Part shown: positions 1 through 10,889 of the stretch, piece by piece
How the letters are laid out: each line of letters starts with the position of its first letter
Position numbering within the stretch: the first letter of the stretch is position 1
Source: Tipula vernalis
Taxonomy: Eukaryota > Arthropoda > Insecta > Diptera > Tipulidae
NCBI GenBank assembly: GCA_958295665.1
Contig: OY282558.1
Location: 137,310,577 to 137,374,576, forward strand
Reading direction: 5' to 3'
Length of the DNA stretch: 64,000 bases
Translations under genes and position numbers: made by a program
Notes under the pieces: generated by a model
Told to the model about the DNA's origin: nothing
Databases searched by the model: none
What the model saw: only the letters and a program-made list of their open reading frames with translations

Positions 1-3000
1 GTTTTTATGTGGGTAATGTCGAGTTCGGGAATCTTTGTTGCAGGGTGACCAATCAGGAAGTGAGACGGAGTCAGGACATCAATATCGGTGGAGTTCATCG
101 CGCAGATAGGTCTGGAATTCAGCGTGCCTTCAATTTCACATAAAAGAGTGCTCATTTCTTCCAAAGTTAATATTGTGCTGCCAATGACCCGCTTGAGATG
201 ATATTTGGTGGATTTGATGCCCGCTTCCCAAATGCCGCCGAAATGTGGTGCACTGGGAGGATTAAAGTGCCATGTAATATAGTGTCTGGAAGAATAAACA
301 GAAATGATTTGCGAATCTGAAATTAACTTATTGAAGGTTTGCCTTAGTTGACTGCTGGCCCCGACGAAGTTTGTGCCGTTGTCACTATAGATTTCTTGGC
401 AAATCCCGCGTCTGGCTACAAATCTCTTTAGGGCTCCTAGAAATGACTCAGTAGTCATATCGCCGACCAACTCCAGATGAATAGCTTTGGTGCTAAGACA
501 TATGAACAAACATATATACGATTTAAATGTCTTTTGTCCTCGTCCCCTCCGCAGATGTGTTGGAATTGGTCCTGCATAGTCTACACCGACCTTTAGGAAT
601 GGGCGGATTAGTTCGACTCGACAGCTTGGCAGGCTACCCATGATTTGATTGTATATCTGGGATTTAAATTTGACGCAGACTACACACTTATTGATGGTTT
701 GTCGAACTGTGTTTCGACCACCAGGAATCCAATAATTTTGTCTGCTAATTGCAAGTGTTAATGATGGCCCGGAATGTTTGTTGTTCTTATGAATATCGTC
801 GAGAATCAACTTCGTGAGCGTTGATTTTGGATGGATAATTATGGGATGTTTCGTTGAGTAGGGTGCTTCAGAATTTTCCAACCGTCCACCTACACGAAGA
901 AGGCCAAATTCGTCTATGAAGGGACTCAATGACTTGAGATTACTGGATTTGCTTATTTCTCCCGTTGCTTGAATTTGGGTTAGCTCAGCATTATAAAATT
1001 TAATTTGTTCATGCTGACATGCTTTGAAGATTGCGTGGAATAGTTCTTCTCTTGTTGGATACTTGTTGTGGATTCTCGATTCCCCTTTGGTTCTTGAGTT
1101 CGTGACGAAGCGCAGTATATACGCGAGTACCCTTTGCAGTTTCGTTAAAGATGAATATTTAACGATTATTTCATCGAGCCATGGGTTGATATACGTACTC
1201 GCAAATGCAATTATTTTGTTGTTAATTTCTGCAACGGAGCCGTAGTCATTTTGTTGTGGAGGCCATGATGTGGAAGGTTGATTGAGCCAACTAGGCCCAC
1301 TCCACCATAGCCTATGTTGTTTTAAATCGTTGGGTGATAAACCTCGGGATGCAGAGTCGGCCGGATTGTCTCTTGAAGCTACGTGCAACCACTGCTTGCG
1401 TGGTAGTGTATTAAGAATTTCCGCTGTTCTGTTTCCTACAAATGTGCTCCAACGCCTGGGATGGTTTGCGAGCCAATCTAGGACTATTCGGGAGTCCGAC
1501 CAAGCAAATGTTTCTGAAATATCTAGTTCAGTTTCTTTCTTGACTAATTTGATTAAATTTGTGAGGAGTACGGCAGCGCAAAGTTCGAGTCGTGGTAGTG
1601 AGACTTGTTTGATTGGGGCTACTTTGGTTTTAGCCGTGATCAATTTGATTAACGTCTCTCCCGACGATCTTTTGGTTCTTAGATAGACCACAGCAGCAAA
1701 TGCGTCTTGGCTGGCGTCGGCGAATCCATGTATTTGAATGGTTTTGGCTTCGGTTATTTCGATGTATCTGGGAATCCGGATCTGCTTAACGTTATTTAGG
1801 TCAGCGCGAATTTTTTGCCACCGGTTAGATATCTCTTCGGGGAGCTGTTGATCCCAGTCTAAACTAACGGCCCACAATTTCTGGATAAAAATTTTAATTT
1901 GCACTGTGACGGGAGCTAACCACCCTAATGGATCGAACAGGCGACTGGCTTCGGAAACGACTATTCTTTTGGTAAATGAGTATTTTGGTGGTAGCTCGGA
2001 AATGAAGGAAAATTGGTCGGTATTCGGGTCCCAATTGAGTCCAAGTACTTTTATGGAATTTGAATCGCTTCGGTGAGTCTCTTCAATTGTCTTGATGCTC
2101 CTATTAGCTTCGTCCTTTAGATTGTCTAATATGACGTTGGAATTGGACATCCATTTGCGGAGATTAAAACCATGCTGGGACAGTAACTTACTTATGCAAT
2201 TTTTTAGTTGAGTGAGCTCGAATTCGGTGTCGGCCCCAGTCATTAAATCGTCAACGTATGTATCGCGACTAATCGCCTTAGCTGCAATTGGAAATAATGT
2301 TTGGTTATTATCGGCTATTGTTTTTAGGACTCTAGTGGCTAGGAAGGCTGACGATGCTAAACCATATGTAACGGTGGCCAATCGGAAATGACGTATTGGC
2401 TCGTGAGGATTGGTGCGCCAAACTATTCTTTGGAAATTGGTATCTTGACTGTTGACCTTTACTTGCCGATACATTTTTTCTATATCAGCGGTGATCACAA
2501 ATTTATGCTCACGAAACCTCATAATTATAGCATGTAGAGTCGACTGTACTGTTGGGCCAATTGCTAAGCATTCGTTGATCGAGCTACCCGATGGTGGTTT
2601 TGCCGTCCCGTCAAAAACCACTCTTAGCTTTGTAGTGGAGCTTGAACGTTTGAGGACGCCGTGATGCGGCAGGTAATATCCTGTGTTATGGATTTCTGCT
2701 GGAGGAATTTCTATCATATGGTTGAGTTCTCCATATTCTGACATGAAATCCTGGTAAAGCCGTTGAAAATCTGGTTCACGAACGAATTTACGTTCCATGC
2801 TTCTCAACCGTTGAATAGCAGCATTCATTGAGTTACCTAAGTTTTGCGGGGATATTTTAAACGGTAACCTGACGATAAAGCGTCCTTCAGTGGACAATTT
2901 AGTTTTTTCGGAAAACTCTTTCTCACAGAAGATTTCTTCGGGAGACATCTTTACTTCGGAATTTGGAATCGAATCTAATTCCCAAAATCTGGTAAGCGCG

Positions 3001-3749
3001 CGGTCCAAATCGAGATCCTCATATTTATTTGTTGCAACCAGGGACACTATGTCATCGCTCAGTGAATTATTGATTTTTCCGGCGACAACCCAACCTAATA
3101 TTGTTTTGTATAATATCGGTCCATCTCGACTGAGTCGAATTCTATCCGATTCCAATAAATGGAAGAAGTAATCCGCCCCAATCAAAACATCTATGGTAGC
3201 CGATTTGTGGAAGTGTGGATCAGCTAGCTGGAATTTGGAACGTAACGTTGGTGGGATATTTTCGATGGTTTGGTGTGGTAACGCGGTCGTTATTTTAGAT
3301 AGGACGAACGCTTCTATCGATAACTCTGGGTGATGCTTTGGTCGAATGGTGAGTGTAACTGAACCCTTGGTACAACCGGCACTAGAACCTCCTAGCCCGA
3401 CAACTGAAAATCTTGAATTTGGTTTCTTTAGACCGAGTCGTTGGGCGGAAGCTTCGGTAATGAAGCTGGCTTGTGAGCCAGAATTCAATAGAGCGCGACA
3501 CGTTAATGTATTTCCGGTAGAGCTTAGTACGTCGATTAATGCGGTAGGCAGTATGGAATGCGCTAGGTTGTTTTGTGAGCAAAGAGCCGCCAGCTCCTCT
3601 GTCTTTTCTGGTGGTGAATTTTGAGTTGCTGTAGGTGTAGTACTCTCTGGTAAATGAAGCATTGTATGATGCCTTTTCTTGCATTGGAGGCAGCAACCTT
3701 GGAAGAACATCTCTGAATTAGGTGCGAACTGCTCAGACAATTGAAACAT
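1..3749 (-). CDS. pol: BEL/Pao Pol polyprotein (PR-RT-RH-INT), 3' end outside window
   Basis: I checked this frame codon by codon: no stop occurs from 3749 to base 1 (about 1,249 codons). A second gag-type knuckle lies at 3666-3695. The protease is near 3490-3280; its active-site motif reads L-N-S-G-S-Q where D-S-G or D-T-G is expected. The reverse transcriptase has YVDD at 2247-2258. RNase H begins near 1725 (HGFADAS). The integrase has an HHCC finger (HKNNKH...CVVC) at roughly 800-690, catalytic Asp codons at 579-581 (VDYAGP) and 381-383 (YSDNGTNF), and Glu at 225-227 (GGIWEAG). LTPSHFLIG near the edge marks the C-terminal domain. Apart from the protease Asp-to-Asn change, the catalytic residues I looked for are present. 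There is no independent start codon; translation depends on gag. Confidence 0.9.
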   Translation of the reverse strand, partial: MFQLSEQFAPNSEMFFQGCCLQCKKRHHTMLHLPESTTPTATQNSPPEKTEELAALCSQNNLAHSILPTALIDVLSSTGNTLTCRALLNSGSQASFITEASAQRLGLKKPNSRFSVVGLGGSSAGCTKGSVTLTIRPKHHPELSIEAFVLSKITTALPHQTIENIPPTLRSKFQLADPHFHKSATIDVLIGADYFFHLLESDRIRLSRDGPILYKTILGWVVAGKINNSLSDDIVSLVATNKYEDLDLDRALTRFWELDSIPNSEVKMSPEEIFCEKEFSEKTKLSTEGRFIVRLPFKISPQNLGNSMNAAIQRLRSMERKFVREPDFQRLYQDFMSEYGELNHMIEIPPAEIHNTGYYLPHHGVLKRSSSTTKLRVVFDGTAKPPSGSSINECLAIGPTVQSTLHAIIMRFREHKFVITADIEKMYRQVKVNSQDTNFQRIVWRTNPHEPIRHFRLATVTYGLASSAFLATRVLKTIADNNQTLFPIAAKAISRDTYVDDLMTGADTEFELTQLKNCISKLLSQHGFNLRKWMSNSNVILDNLKDEANRSIKTIEETHRSDSNSIKVLGLNWDPNTDQFSFISELPPKYSFTKRIVVSEASRLFDPLGWLAPVTVQIKIFIQKLWAVSLDWDQQLPEEISNRWQKIRADLNNVKQIRIPRYIEITEAKTIQIHGFADASQDAFAAVVYLRTKRSSGETLIKLITAKTKVAPIKQVSLPRLELCAAVLLTNLIKLVKKETELDISETFAWSDSRIVLDWLANHPRRWSTFVGNRTAEILNTLPRKQWLHVASRDNPADSASRGLSPNDLKQHRLWWSGPSWLNQPSTSWPPQQNDYGSVAEINNKIIAFASTYINPWLDEIIVKYSSLTKLQRVLAYILRFVTNSRTKGESRIHNKYPTREELFHAIFKACQHEQIKFYNAELTQIQATGEISKSSNLKSLSPFIDEFGLLRVGGRLENSEAPYSTKHPIIIHPKSTLTKLILDDIHKNNKHSGPSLTLAISRQNYWIPGGRNTVRQTINKCVVCVKFKSQIYNQIMGSLPSCRVELIRPFLKVGVDYAGPIPTHLRRGRGQKTFKSYICLFICLSTKAIHLELVGDMTTESFLGALKRFVARRGICQEIYSDNGTNFVGASSQLRQTFNKLISDSQIISVYSSRHYITWHFNPPSAPHFGGIWEAGIKSTKYHLKRVIGSTILTLEEMSTLLCEIEGTLNSRPICAMNSTDIDVLTPSHFLIGHPATKIPELDITHIK

Positions 3750-4795
3750 CTATGGTTATTTCTGGCCCAATCTCGTCTTTTATTAACATCCATTTCATTA
3801 AACTCTTTGCAGACAAACAATGAGTGATCCTTTTGCTGGCACATATCGCAAGAGAAGTTGGACTCTCGGGTTACGAAGTGACTTTTAATATTGTATTTTG
3901 CATTCGGTTTCTTAAAGGATACGTTCGCTGATTCTAGGGTGTCAATACGTCGCGTTAGGAATTCAAGAAAGTTTGAGAATTGTGGATTTTCTAGGTTCGT
4001 TACTGTTTCTGCCCATATTAATTTTGATTTGTCATCCAACTTTTGTACCAGAATAAAGATCAACCAATGGTCGCGTGTCTCGGCATTCTCGCCCAAAGCT
4101 TTCAATCCCCGGATAACCTCATCCGATGTATCCATGAGTCGTTTGATGTTACCTGAGTTGGCTGTTGTAATCGATGGCTGGTCCAGCAACGTCCGTATAA
4201 ATGAGTTGACGATATGTCTCTTCCGATCATATCTTTCTTTTAATTTATTTAACGCGCCTATATAGTTGCTTTCCGTGACGCTAATGTGTTTCAGTAGAAT
4301 GGCGGCCTCACCTCGGAGTAGCCCTTTGAGGTACTGAAATTTTTGGACAGCACTTAAAGACGTTGACTCATGGATGGTGCTTGCGAAGAGGTCGTGGAAT
4401 GATTGCCATTCGGTATAGTCCCCGGAGAATGGCGGTATATTTATTTTCGGCAGCTTTATCTCTCGTATATGGTCGGCTTGGGTTGCGTTGAATGATACAT
4501 CTGGTGAAATATTGTTGTCAGTCATTGTTCTAGATCTTATGCATTTATTTAGGCTCGCAACAGCGTTGTAGTAATTTTCTTCATAGACATAGTCCGATTC
4601 TTCATCGGGATCCAGAGTGAAGATTTTGCCCTCAATTATGGTGAATTCAGACATCAACGTTTCGACTCGGGCTAGGCGAGCTCGGAAGTCATCAACTGAT
4701 GCGTCCTTGTTATTAGCATTGGCGAATTTCAAAATATTTGTTAAGCGACCTTTGTTGGTGGCGCGTTGTTTCTTCAGCGACGCGAACTCTGCCAT
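3563..4795 (-). CDS. gag: BEL/Pao Gag polyprotein (DUF1759-like)
   Basis: The nucleocapsid/capsid precursor of BEL/Pao #1, about 410 residues. I start at ATG 4793-4795 (MAEFASLKK) rather than further upstream, because the residues before it look like leader. An N-terminal helical region (ARVETLMSEF) is followed by the DUF1759-type segment recognised by LPKINIPPFSGDYTEWQSFH and LKGLLRGEAA. A CX2CX4HX4C-type knuckle (CFNCLSSSHLIQRC) lies near the C-terminus. A second knuckle (CCLQCKK..HH), expected in the same protein, is found in the adjacent pol frame. After about position 3700 this frame therefore encodes out-of-frame residues until its stop. Either one base was lost or the two frames are joined by a -1 shift. 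Single-ORF gag-pol is usual in the family, so I favour a mutation. Confidence 0.85.
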   Translation of the reverse strand: MAEFASLKKQRATNKGRLTNILKFANANNKDASVDDFRARLARVETLMSEFTIIEGKIFTLDPDEESDYVYEENYYNAVASLNKCIRSRTMTDNNISPDVSFNATQADHIREIKLPKINIPPFSGDYTEWQSFHDLFASTIHESTSLSAVQKFQYLKGLLRGEAAILLKHISVTESNYIGALNKLKERYDRKRHIVNSFIRTLLDQPSITTANSGNIKRLMDTSDEVIRGLKALGENAETRDHWLIFILVQKLDDKSKLIWAETVTNLENPQFSNFLEFLTRRIDTLESANVSFKKPNAKYNIKSHFVTRESNFSCDMCQQKDHSLFVCKEFNEMDVNKRRDWARNNHRCFNCLSSSHLIQRCSSKVAASNARKGIIQCFIYQRVLHLQQLKIHHQKRQRSWRLFAHKTT

Positions 4796-4860
4796 TTGAA
4801 ATACGTTGCACTTTCTTTGTTTGACGTTATCGCAAGAACCGACACTGTACACTTTAGTTT

Positions 4861-6479
4861 GTTCACTTTAGTTTATAAATTTAATATTTAATTGATATTG
4901 GTTAACCGAACTAGTTATAACTTTAGGTTTGCGTTTCCTGATAAAGTTAAGGTTACCTTCGAGGACGTGCTTTTTTTAAATTTAGTATTGAACCAGAAAT
5001 CCGCGTTAATTCAAAGAGAAAGCGAGTTTTGATAGAATGGGCGAGGGTAAATTCCTAATTGGCGTGGAATTTAGATGTAACTCGTTTTCATATATTGATT
5101 AATTGGGGTTATGTTGGCGGATGGCTCTACTGGAAATTAGCACAATGCGTTAAAGCGTTTAATTCATACAAATAGGTTATTATTGGTTATTCTTGGCGAA
5201 GATAAATCAATTAATATAAATTGTTTGGGTATAACCGTGTAAATGATTATAATTATTTATAGCCCGAATTTTATAAAATAGTTTTAATTAAGAAAAACCT
5301 TATTTAATTTTAGTTCAACTCACATTTATCAAAATGGCTACTTAGCTTGAAAATGACGTCACGACACGTGATAAATTTTCCACGATGTCCGTGTTGGCTG
5401 CAATAAGTTGTATTTTTTCGAAATGGCGAGTTTTCCTGTTGTAAATCGATGGTCGGCTGCTTATGATGAGTTGTTCGATGGGGCGAGCACTTTCTTCTGT
5501 GTTACTTGTGATCCGGTAGCTCGTATCCGGCTCGAAGGATCAATGTTGGCGGAGCACAATGGAATAATTTATTTTTTCTCCGTGGCGGTCGAGATAATCC
5601 CAATAGTGCGATAATTCCGCGTTGTTTGTTAGTGGACTGTATTTTATTTGTTGATTACAGTGACCATGGGGTGACAAGAAAACAAAACTGGTGTTAATCC
5701 TCGGAATATTTTTTGGCTTTTTACAAATTAATAACCGATAATATATTTTAGTTGTTTACTATTTGATGGTGGTCACAGAAGTAATGTTTTTTTTAATGAT
5801 TGAAAAAATGACAAGAATACAATACGCGTTTATGATTGAACGCAAATATTCGGAATACAATTTCGAAAAGTTAATTGTCGCAATTCACATAGGCGACGCG
5901 TCGATCTTCTTTCCGAAATTGTATTTAACAAAAAATATTAGAATTCACCTACAATTTTGACGTTTGACTGTCATGGTGAATTTGTTTATCAACAATTCAG
6001 AATAAATTTAATAAAGATAAGTATTGAACATAAATATAAATTTACATATAATTAATTTGATTCAATTTTATTTTAGATTACGGAGCAATGGAATTCAATT
6101 TTGATGATGATGAGTGCGGACGATTTGGTGTGGAACATCATTATGGACGAAATTTTTGTTATGCACAGTTGATAAAATAAATTTGCTGATATAAATAAAT
6201 ACCAAGTGTATTTTATTTATTTTTATGGAAATTGCCACAACACAGGGTTTTTATCCATTTGGCTTCACTATGTTGTCTCTTTGCTATTGCGTGAGTTTTC
6301 ATCATCCTTTGTCTTAGATTCTTTATTTAATCTTGCCTGGTGTCAGAGAGGGTAATCCAAATTGAATGCCACATGAAAGTCGGAAGTCTATTTAATATAG
6401 CGCTGCTTGCTATTAGAACAAAATGAAAAACGATTAATTGTTCATTTTTAGACCGATTAATCGATTAATCGTTTACGTA
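4861..6479. other. AT-rich sequence, probably BEL #1 leader/5' LTR plus unassigned DNA
   Basis: The 5' LTR and primer-binding site of BEL #1 should lie here (higher coordinates, because the element is on the minus strand). I could not find a convincing TG...CA pair or tRNA-complementary stretch without the other LTR. A short inverted repeat lies at 5854-5925. The stretch 6076-6178 looks like a short coding end followed by AATAAA-like signals. I see nothing else. Confidence 0.4.
5854..5925. repeat. Inverted repeat, 17-bp arms
   Basis: The arms 5854-5870 (AATACAATTTCGAAAAG) and 5909-5925 are reverse complements at 16 of 17 positions, separated by 38 bp. This could be a hairpin or the core of a small MITE. 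No target duplication was found. Confidence 0.45.
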
Positions 6480-6865
6480 CACGTTATTTTAAACGAATTT
6501 CTGAAATACGGCCAGTTATGACAGAACTTCGCTGTTCCTTAACAGATTATGATCAAATTTGACATGCGCGTTGAAGAAGTGATCCTGCCAATTAGAATGA
6601 AACTAGCTATTTCTAAACCGATTACGAAGAAACTCGACAGATAGAATGGGAGTGGGATTCTAAAATGGTTTTTAGATGTACGGCCTATCAGAATGGAACT
6701 TAGCTATTTCGTAACCGATTTTAGTAAAATTTGACATTTAAAATTATTTTAGATAAAATTCTGGAGTATCGCCGATTAAGACACAACTTGGCTATTCCTT
6801 AACTTATTATGATGAAATTTGACAGGCATTATGGAAATGAGATTCAAAAATGATTTTCTTGTTCC
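6480..6865 (-). repeat. ~108-bp tandem repeat, reverse-oriented block
   Basis: About 3.5 diverged copies of a ~108-bp unit, read on the minus strand. Its landmarks are (A)AATCGGTTAAGGAATAG, a GGCCATATTCCAGAACTT-like segment, then ATTTTAGAATCCCATTTCC. The same unit occurs in forward orientation from 7130, so the two blocks form a diverged inverted arrangement around a ~260-bp centre. Confidence 0.7.
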
Positions 6866-7018
6866 GGAACCCTAAACTACCATTAAAAGTTTACCTAAAG
6901 CTACACGTGCAGTCACACAATTCTTCTCGTTTTCTTTTCATTGTGATTAAATTCCCTGGCAGATGTATAATAAATATGTCAATATGAGAAACCTCAACAG
7001 ATGCGAAATTCACAAAAA

Positions 7019-7058
7019 CCTTAATAGACAATATCATAAAAGCTATTGTCTATTGAGG
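7019..7058. repeat. Short perfect-type hairpin
   Basis: CCTTAATAGACAATA (7019-7033) pairs with 7044-7058 across a 10-base loop, with one mismatch that becomes a G-U pair in RNA. It lies in the non-repetitive centre between the inverted ~108-bp blocks. Confidence 0.5.
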
Positions 7059-7129
7059 TTTCTATGAATCATTCAACTGTTGAAGTTTATCTGCTGAAGC
7101 TAAAACTTCATCTAAACAATCCAATTTCA

Positions 7130-7870
7130 TCTTTATCGATTAAAGAATAATCAAGTTCCTTCATACTTAACCATATTCCAACGGACATGTCAAATTTCAC
7201 TATAATCGGTTAAGCAATAGTCAAGTTCCATCCTACTTGGCCATATTTCAGAACTTTATCCAAAAAAAATTTTACGATCCCATTTCCAATGGATACGTGG
7301 AATTTCACTAAATTCGATTGAGGAATAGTCAAGTCCCGTCCTACTGGGCCATATTCCAAAACTTTGTCAAAAACAAAATTTAGAATCCCATTTCCAAAGC
7401 TTATGTAATTTCACTAAAATCGGTTAAGGAATTGTCCAGCTCTATCCTACTTAGTCATATTCCAGAGCTTTATCCAAAAATCATTTTAGAATCTAATTTC
7501 CAACCCACATGTCAAATTTCACTAAAATCGGTTAAGGAATGGTCAAGTTCCATCCCACTTAGTCATACTTCCAGCCTATTTCCAGAACTTTATTTAAAGA
7601 AAACTTTAGAATGCCATTTCCAATGCGCTTGTCAAATTTCACTAAAATCAGCTAAGAAATAGGCAAGTCCTGTCCTACTTGGCCATATTCCAAAACTTTG
7701 CCCAAAATATAAATTTAGAATCCCATTTCAAAGGCAAATGTCAAATTTCACTAAAATCGGTAAAGGAATAGGTTAGGTAGGTAGGAATAGGTAGGTTCCA
7801 TCCTACTTGGCCATATTCCGGAACTTTACCCAAAAATTATTTTAGAATCCCATTTCCAACGCACATTACA
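7130..7870 (+). repeat. ~108-bp tandem repeat, forward block 1
   Basis: Six to seven copies of a ~108-bp unit (CACTAAAATCGGTTAAGGAA, CATCCTACTTGGCCATATTCC, TTTAGAATCCCATTTCCAA). Copies differ at many sites, so the array is old. The short reading frames inside it are repeat translations, not genes. Confidence 0.8.
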
Positions 7871-7879
7871 ACAAATTGC

Positions 7880-8455
7880 TATCACAAGAAAAATATTCAG
7901 TAAAAATTTCCCGTAGGAAATCTGGCAAATTCGATTTTCCAAAAATCATTAGAAAATTTGTATAAAATCAGACTCTAAAGTGTTATGCCTGGAGATGTAT
8001 TGCTTAATGATTTTTGGAAAATTGAATTTCCCCAAATTTCCCACGGGAAACTTGAACTGAATTAACAAGTCACATCAATGCAATCGACCTCCAGACATAA
8101 CACTCTAGAGGCTGATTTTATACACATTTTCTTATGATATTTGGAAAATCAAATTTTCCCAAATTTCCCACAGGAGACTAGAATTGATATTTTTCCAGCG
8201 ATAGGTAACAGATCACAGATTGTAGATTCTTCAGATTTTCTGATATTTTCAAGTACAATTAGGTGGAACAATGTTTTCCATGTAAGACTATTTACAAAAA
8301 TGTTTATTGCAATCAATGTGTCCTACTGATTTTCGGGTGGAAAGTTAATATCGTAATCTGCAGTATCGACTTTTTACTTTCGGCTAACTTTAACAGGGTT
8401 TGTGAGGACTACTAGGTTAACAGTACAGAGTCAAATAATTTTAAATCAAGGAACA
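7880..8455 (+). repeat. Interspersed repeat B, copy 1
   Basis: A distinct ~570-bp unit between the ~108-bp blocks. It contains alternating inverted motifs (GGAAATCTGG..GATTTTCCAAAAATCATT and its complement) and CTCCAGACATAACACTCTAG. It ends with CTTTCGGCTAACTTTAACAG and a junction at GTGAGCTC. It recurs at 9345 and 10496. Confidence 0.7.
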
Positions 8456-9340
8456 GTGAGCTCTAAAGCTTATGTAATTTCACTAAAATCGGTTAAGGAA
8501 TAGTCAAGTTCCATCCTACTTGGCCATATTCAAGAACTTTATCCAAAAATCATTTTAGAATTCCGTTTCCAACACACACGTGAAATTTCACTAGAATCGG
8601 TTAAGGAATAGTGAAGTACCGTCCTACTGGGCCATATTCCAAAACTTGGCCCAAAAAAAAAAAAAGAATCCCAAGTTCTATCCTACTTAGTCATATTCCA
8701 GGATTTATCCAAAAATCATTTTAGAATCTAATTTCCAACCCACATGTCAAATTTCTCAAAAATCGGTTAAGGAATAGCCAACTTCCATCCTACTGGGTCA
8801 TACCCCAGAAAATCGGCTTAAGAATGGTAAAGTTCCATCCTACTTGACCATATTCCAGAACTTTATCCAAAAATCATTTTAGAATCCCATTTCCAATGCA
8901 CACGTGAAATTTCACTAAAATTGGTTAAGGAATAGTCAAGTCCCGTCCTACTGGGCCATATTTCAAAACTTTGCCCAAAAAAAATTGAAAGTCCCAGTTC
9001 CAAAGCTTATGTAATTTCACAAAAATCTGTTAATGAATTGTCAAGTTCCATCCTACTTAGTCATATTCCAGAGCTTTATCCAAAAACATTTTAGAATCTA
9101 ATTTCCAACCCACATGTTAAATTTCCCTAAAAATCGGTTAAGGACTAGTTAAGTTCCATCCCACTTAATCATACTTCCAGCCTATTTCCAAAACTTTATT
9201 TAAAGAACATTTTATAATGCCATTTTCAATACGCATGTCAAATTTCACTAAAATCAGATAAGGACTAGCCAAGTTCCATCCTACTTGGCCATATTCCAGA
9301 ACTTTAACCAAAAATCATTTTAGAATCCCATTTCTAAAGT
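8456..9340 (+). repeat. ~108-bp tandem repeat, forward block 2
   Basis: About eight copies of the same ~108-bp unit as block 1, starting after GTGAGCTCTAAAGCTTATG. Some copies carry small deletions or poly-A expansions (for example 8647-8662). Confidence 0.78.
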
Positions 9341-9344
9341 ATAG

Positions 9345-10154
9345 TAAAAATTTCCCATAGGAAATCTGGGAAATTCGATTTTCCAAAAATCATTAGAAAA
9401 TTTGTATAAAATCAGACTATAAAGTGTTATGCCTGGAGATGTATTTTTTAATGATTTTTGGAAAATTGAATTTGCCCAAATTTCCCACAGAAAACTTGAA
9501 CTGAATTAACAAGTCACAACAATGCAATCGACCTCCAGACATAACACACTAGAGGCTGATTTTATACACATTTTCTTATGATGTTTGGCAAATCAAATTT
9601 TTCCAAATTTTCCAAGGGAAACAAAACTGAAATTTTTACCTGCAATAACTGTTGACAAGTCACATCAAAGCAATCAGAAATCCATCTCCAGATAGAAGAC
9701 TCTAGAGGCTGATTTTATACAAATATTCTATTTATATTTGGAAAATCGAATTTTCCCAGATTTCCCACAAGAAAGTTGAGCTGAATTTGGTATTGACAAG
9801 TTAAATCAAATCAATACATTTCCAGACATAACACCCTAGAGGCTGATTTTATACAAATTTTCTAATGATTTTTGGAAAATCAAATTTTCCCAAATTTCCC
9901 ACAGGAAACTTGAATTGATATTTTTCCAGCGATAGTTAACAGATCACAGATTGTAGATTCTTCTGATTTTCTGATATTTTCAAGCACGATTAGGTGGAAC
10001 AATGTTTTCCATGTCCTATTTATTTTCGGGTGGAAAGTTAATATCGTAATCTGCATTATCGACTTTTTACTTTCGGCTAACTTTAACAGGGTTTGTGAAG
10101 ACTACCTTGTTAACAGTACAGAGTCAAAAAATTTTAAATCAAGGGACAGTGAGC
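9345..10154 (+). repeat. Interspersed repeat B, copy 2 (expanded)
   Basis: Same unit as 7880-8455, lengthened by extra ~150-bp internal subrepeats (ACTCTAGAGGCTGATTTTAT then GATTTTTGGAAAATC-type motifs). It ends with the same GTTAACAGTACAGAGTC...GTGAGCTCCAAAGC junction. Confidence 0.7.
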
Positions 10155-10495
10155 TCCAAAGCTTATGTAATTTCACTAAAATCGTTTAAGGAATTCTCAA
10201 GTTCCATCCTACTTAGTCATATTCCAGAGTTTATCCAAAAATTATTTTAGAATCTAATTTCCAACCCACATGTCAAATTTCCCAAAAAATCGGTTAAGGA
10301 CTAGTCAAGTTCCACCCCACTTAGTCATATATCCAGCCTATTTCCAAAACTTTATTTAAAGAACATTTTATAATGCCATTTCCAATACGCATTTCAAATT
10401 TCACTAAAATCAGCTAAGGACTAGCCAAGTTCCATCCTACTTGGCCATATTCCAGAACTTTAACCAAAAATCATTTTAGAATCCCATTTCTAACA
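10155..10495 (+). repeat. ~108-bp tandem repeat, forward block 3
   Basis: Three copies of the ~108-bp unit. Block 3 is closest in sequence to the end of block 2, which supports duplication of the whole [108-bp block + repeat B] composite. Confidence 0.72.
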
Positions 10496-10889
10496 TACAG
10501 TAAAAATTTCCCATAGGAAATCTGGGAAATTCGATTTTCCAAAAATCATTAGAAAAATTGTATAAAATCAGACTCTCTTTCTAATGATTTTTGGAATATC
10601 GAATTTCCCAGATTTCCCATGGGAAACTTATACTGAAATTTTTTCCTGCGATAACTATTGACAAATCAAACCAATGCGACCCATCTTCAGACAAAACACT
10701 CTACTCTTTTTATACAAATTTTCTAATGATATTTGGAAAATTCAAATTTTTCAGATTTCCCACAGGAAGCTTGAATTGATATTTTTCCAGCGATAGGCAT
10801 TAATAGATCACGTAAAAACGATTCATCTTCAGATAAACACTAGAGTTGATTTTATTCCAATTTTGTAGATTCTTCTGATTTTCTGATAT
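10496..10889 (+). repeat. Interspersed repeat B, copy 3 (truncated)
   Basis: Starts with the same TAAAAATTTCCCATAGGAAA as copy 2 and breaks off at about 10889, where gypsy coding sequence starts. Confidence 0.65.

Larger units (their letters stand above)
1..4860 (-). mobile_element. BEL/Pao LTR retrotransposon #1, partial (left end outside window)
   Basis: A gag frame (3563-4795) is followed by a long pol frame (3749 down to base 1), both on the minus strand, in BEL/Pao order: gag with zinc knuckles, aspartic protease, reverse transcriptase, RNase H, then HHCC/DDE integrase and the start of the C-terminal domain. The element runs off the left edge, so its 3' LTR is not in the window. The 5' LTR should lie above 4860, but I could not fix its ends. 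The long undamaged pol frame suggests a fairly young insertion. Two lesions are visible: a gag/pol frame change near 3700 and a protease active-site change near 3480. Confidence 0.88.

Noticed and set aside
1024..3624. Several plus-strand frames opposite BEL #1 pol
   Set aside because: They are shadows of the continuous minus-strand pol frame, which carries all the conserved motifs.
5112..5560. TGTTGGCGGA at 5112 and 5543 as LTR ends of BEL #1
   Set aside because: Attractive because the motif repeats, but no CA-ended partner or matching second LTR is in the window.
5408..5614. 68-aa frame near the BEL #1 leader
   Set aside because: No recognisable domain and it lies in probable LTR/leader sequence.
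7130..10500. CRISPR-like regularly spaced repeats
   Set aside because: Units of ~108 bp are contiguous with no unique spacers, in eukaryotic TE-rich DNA.
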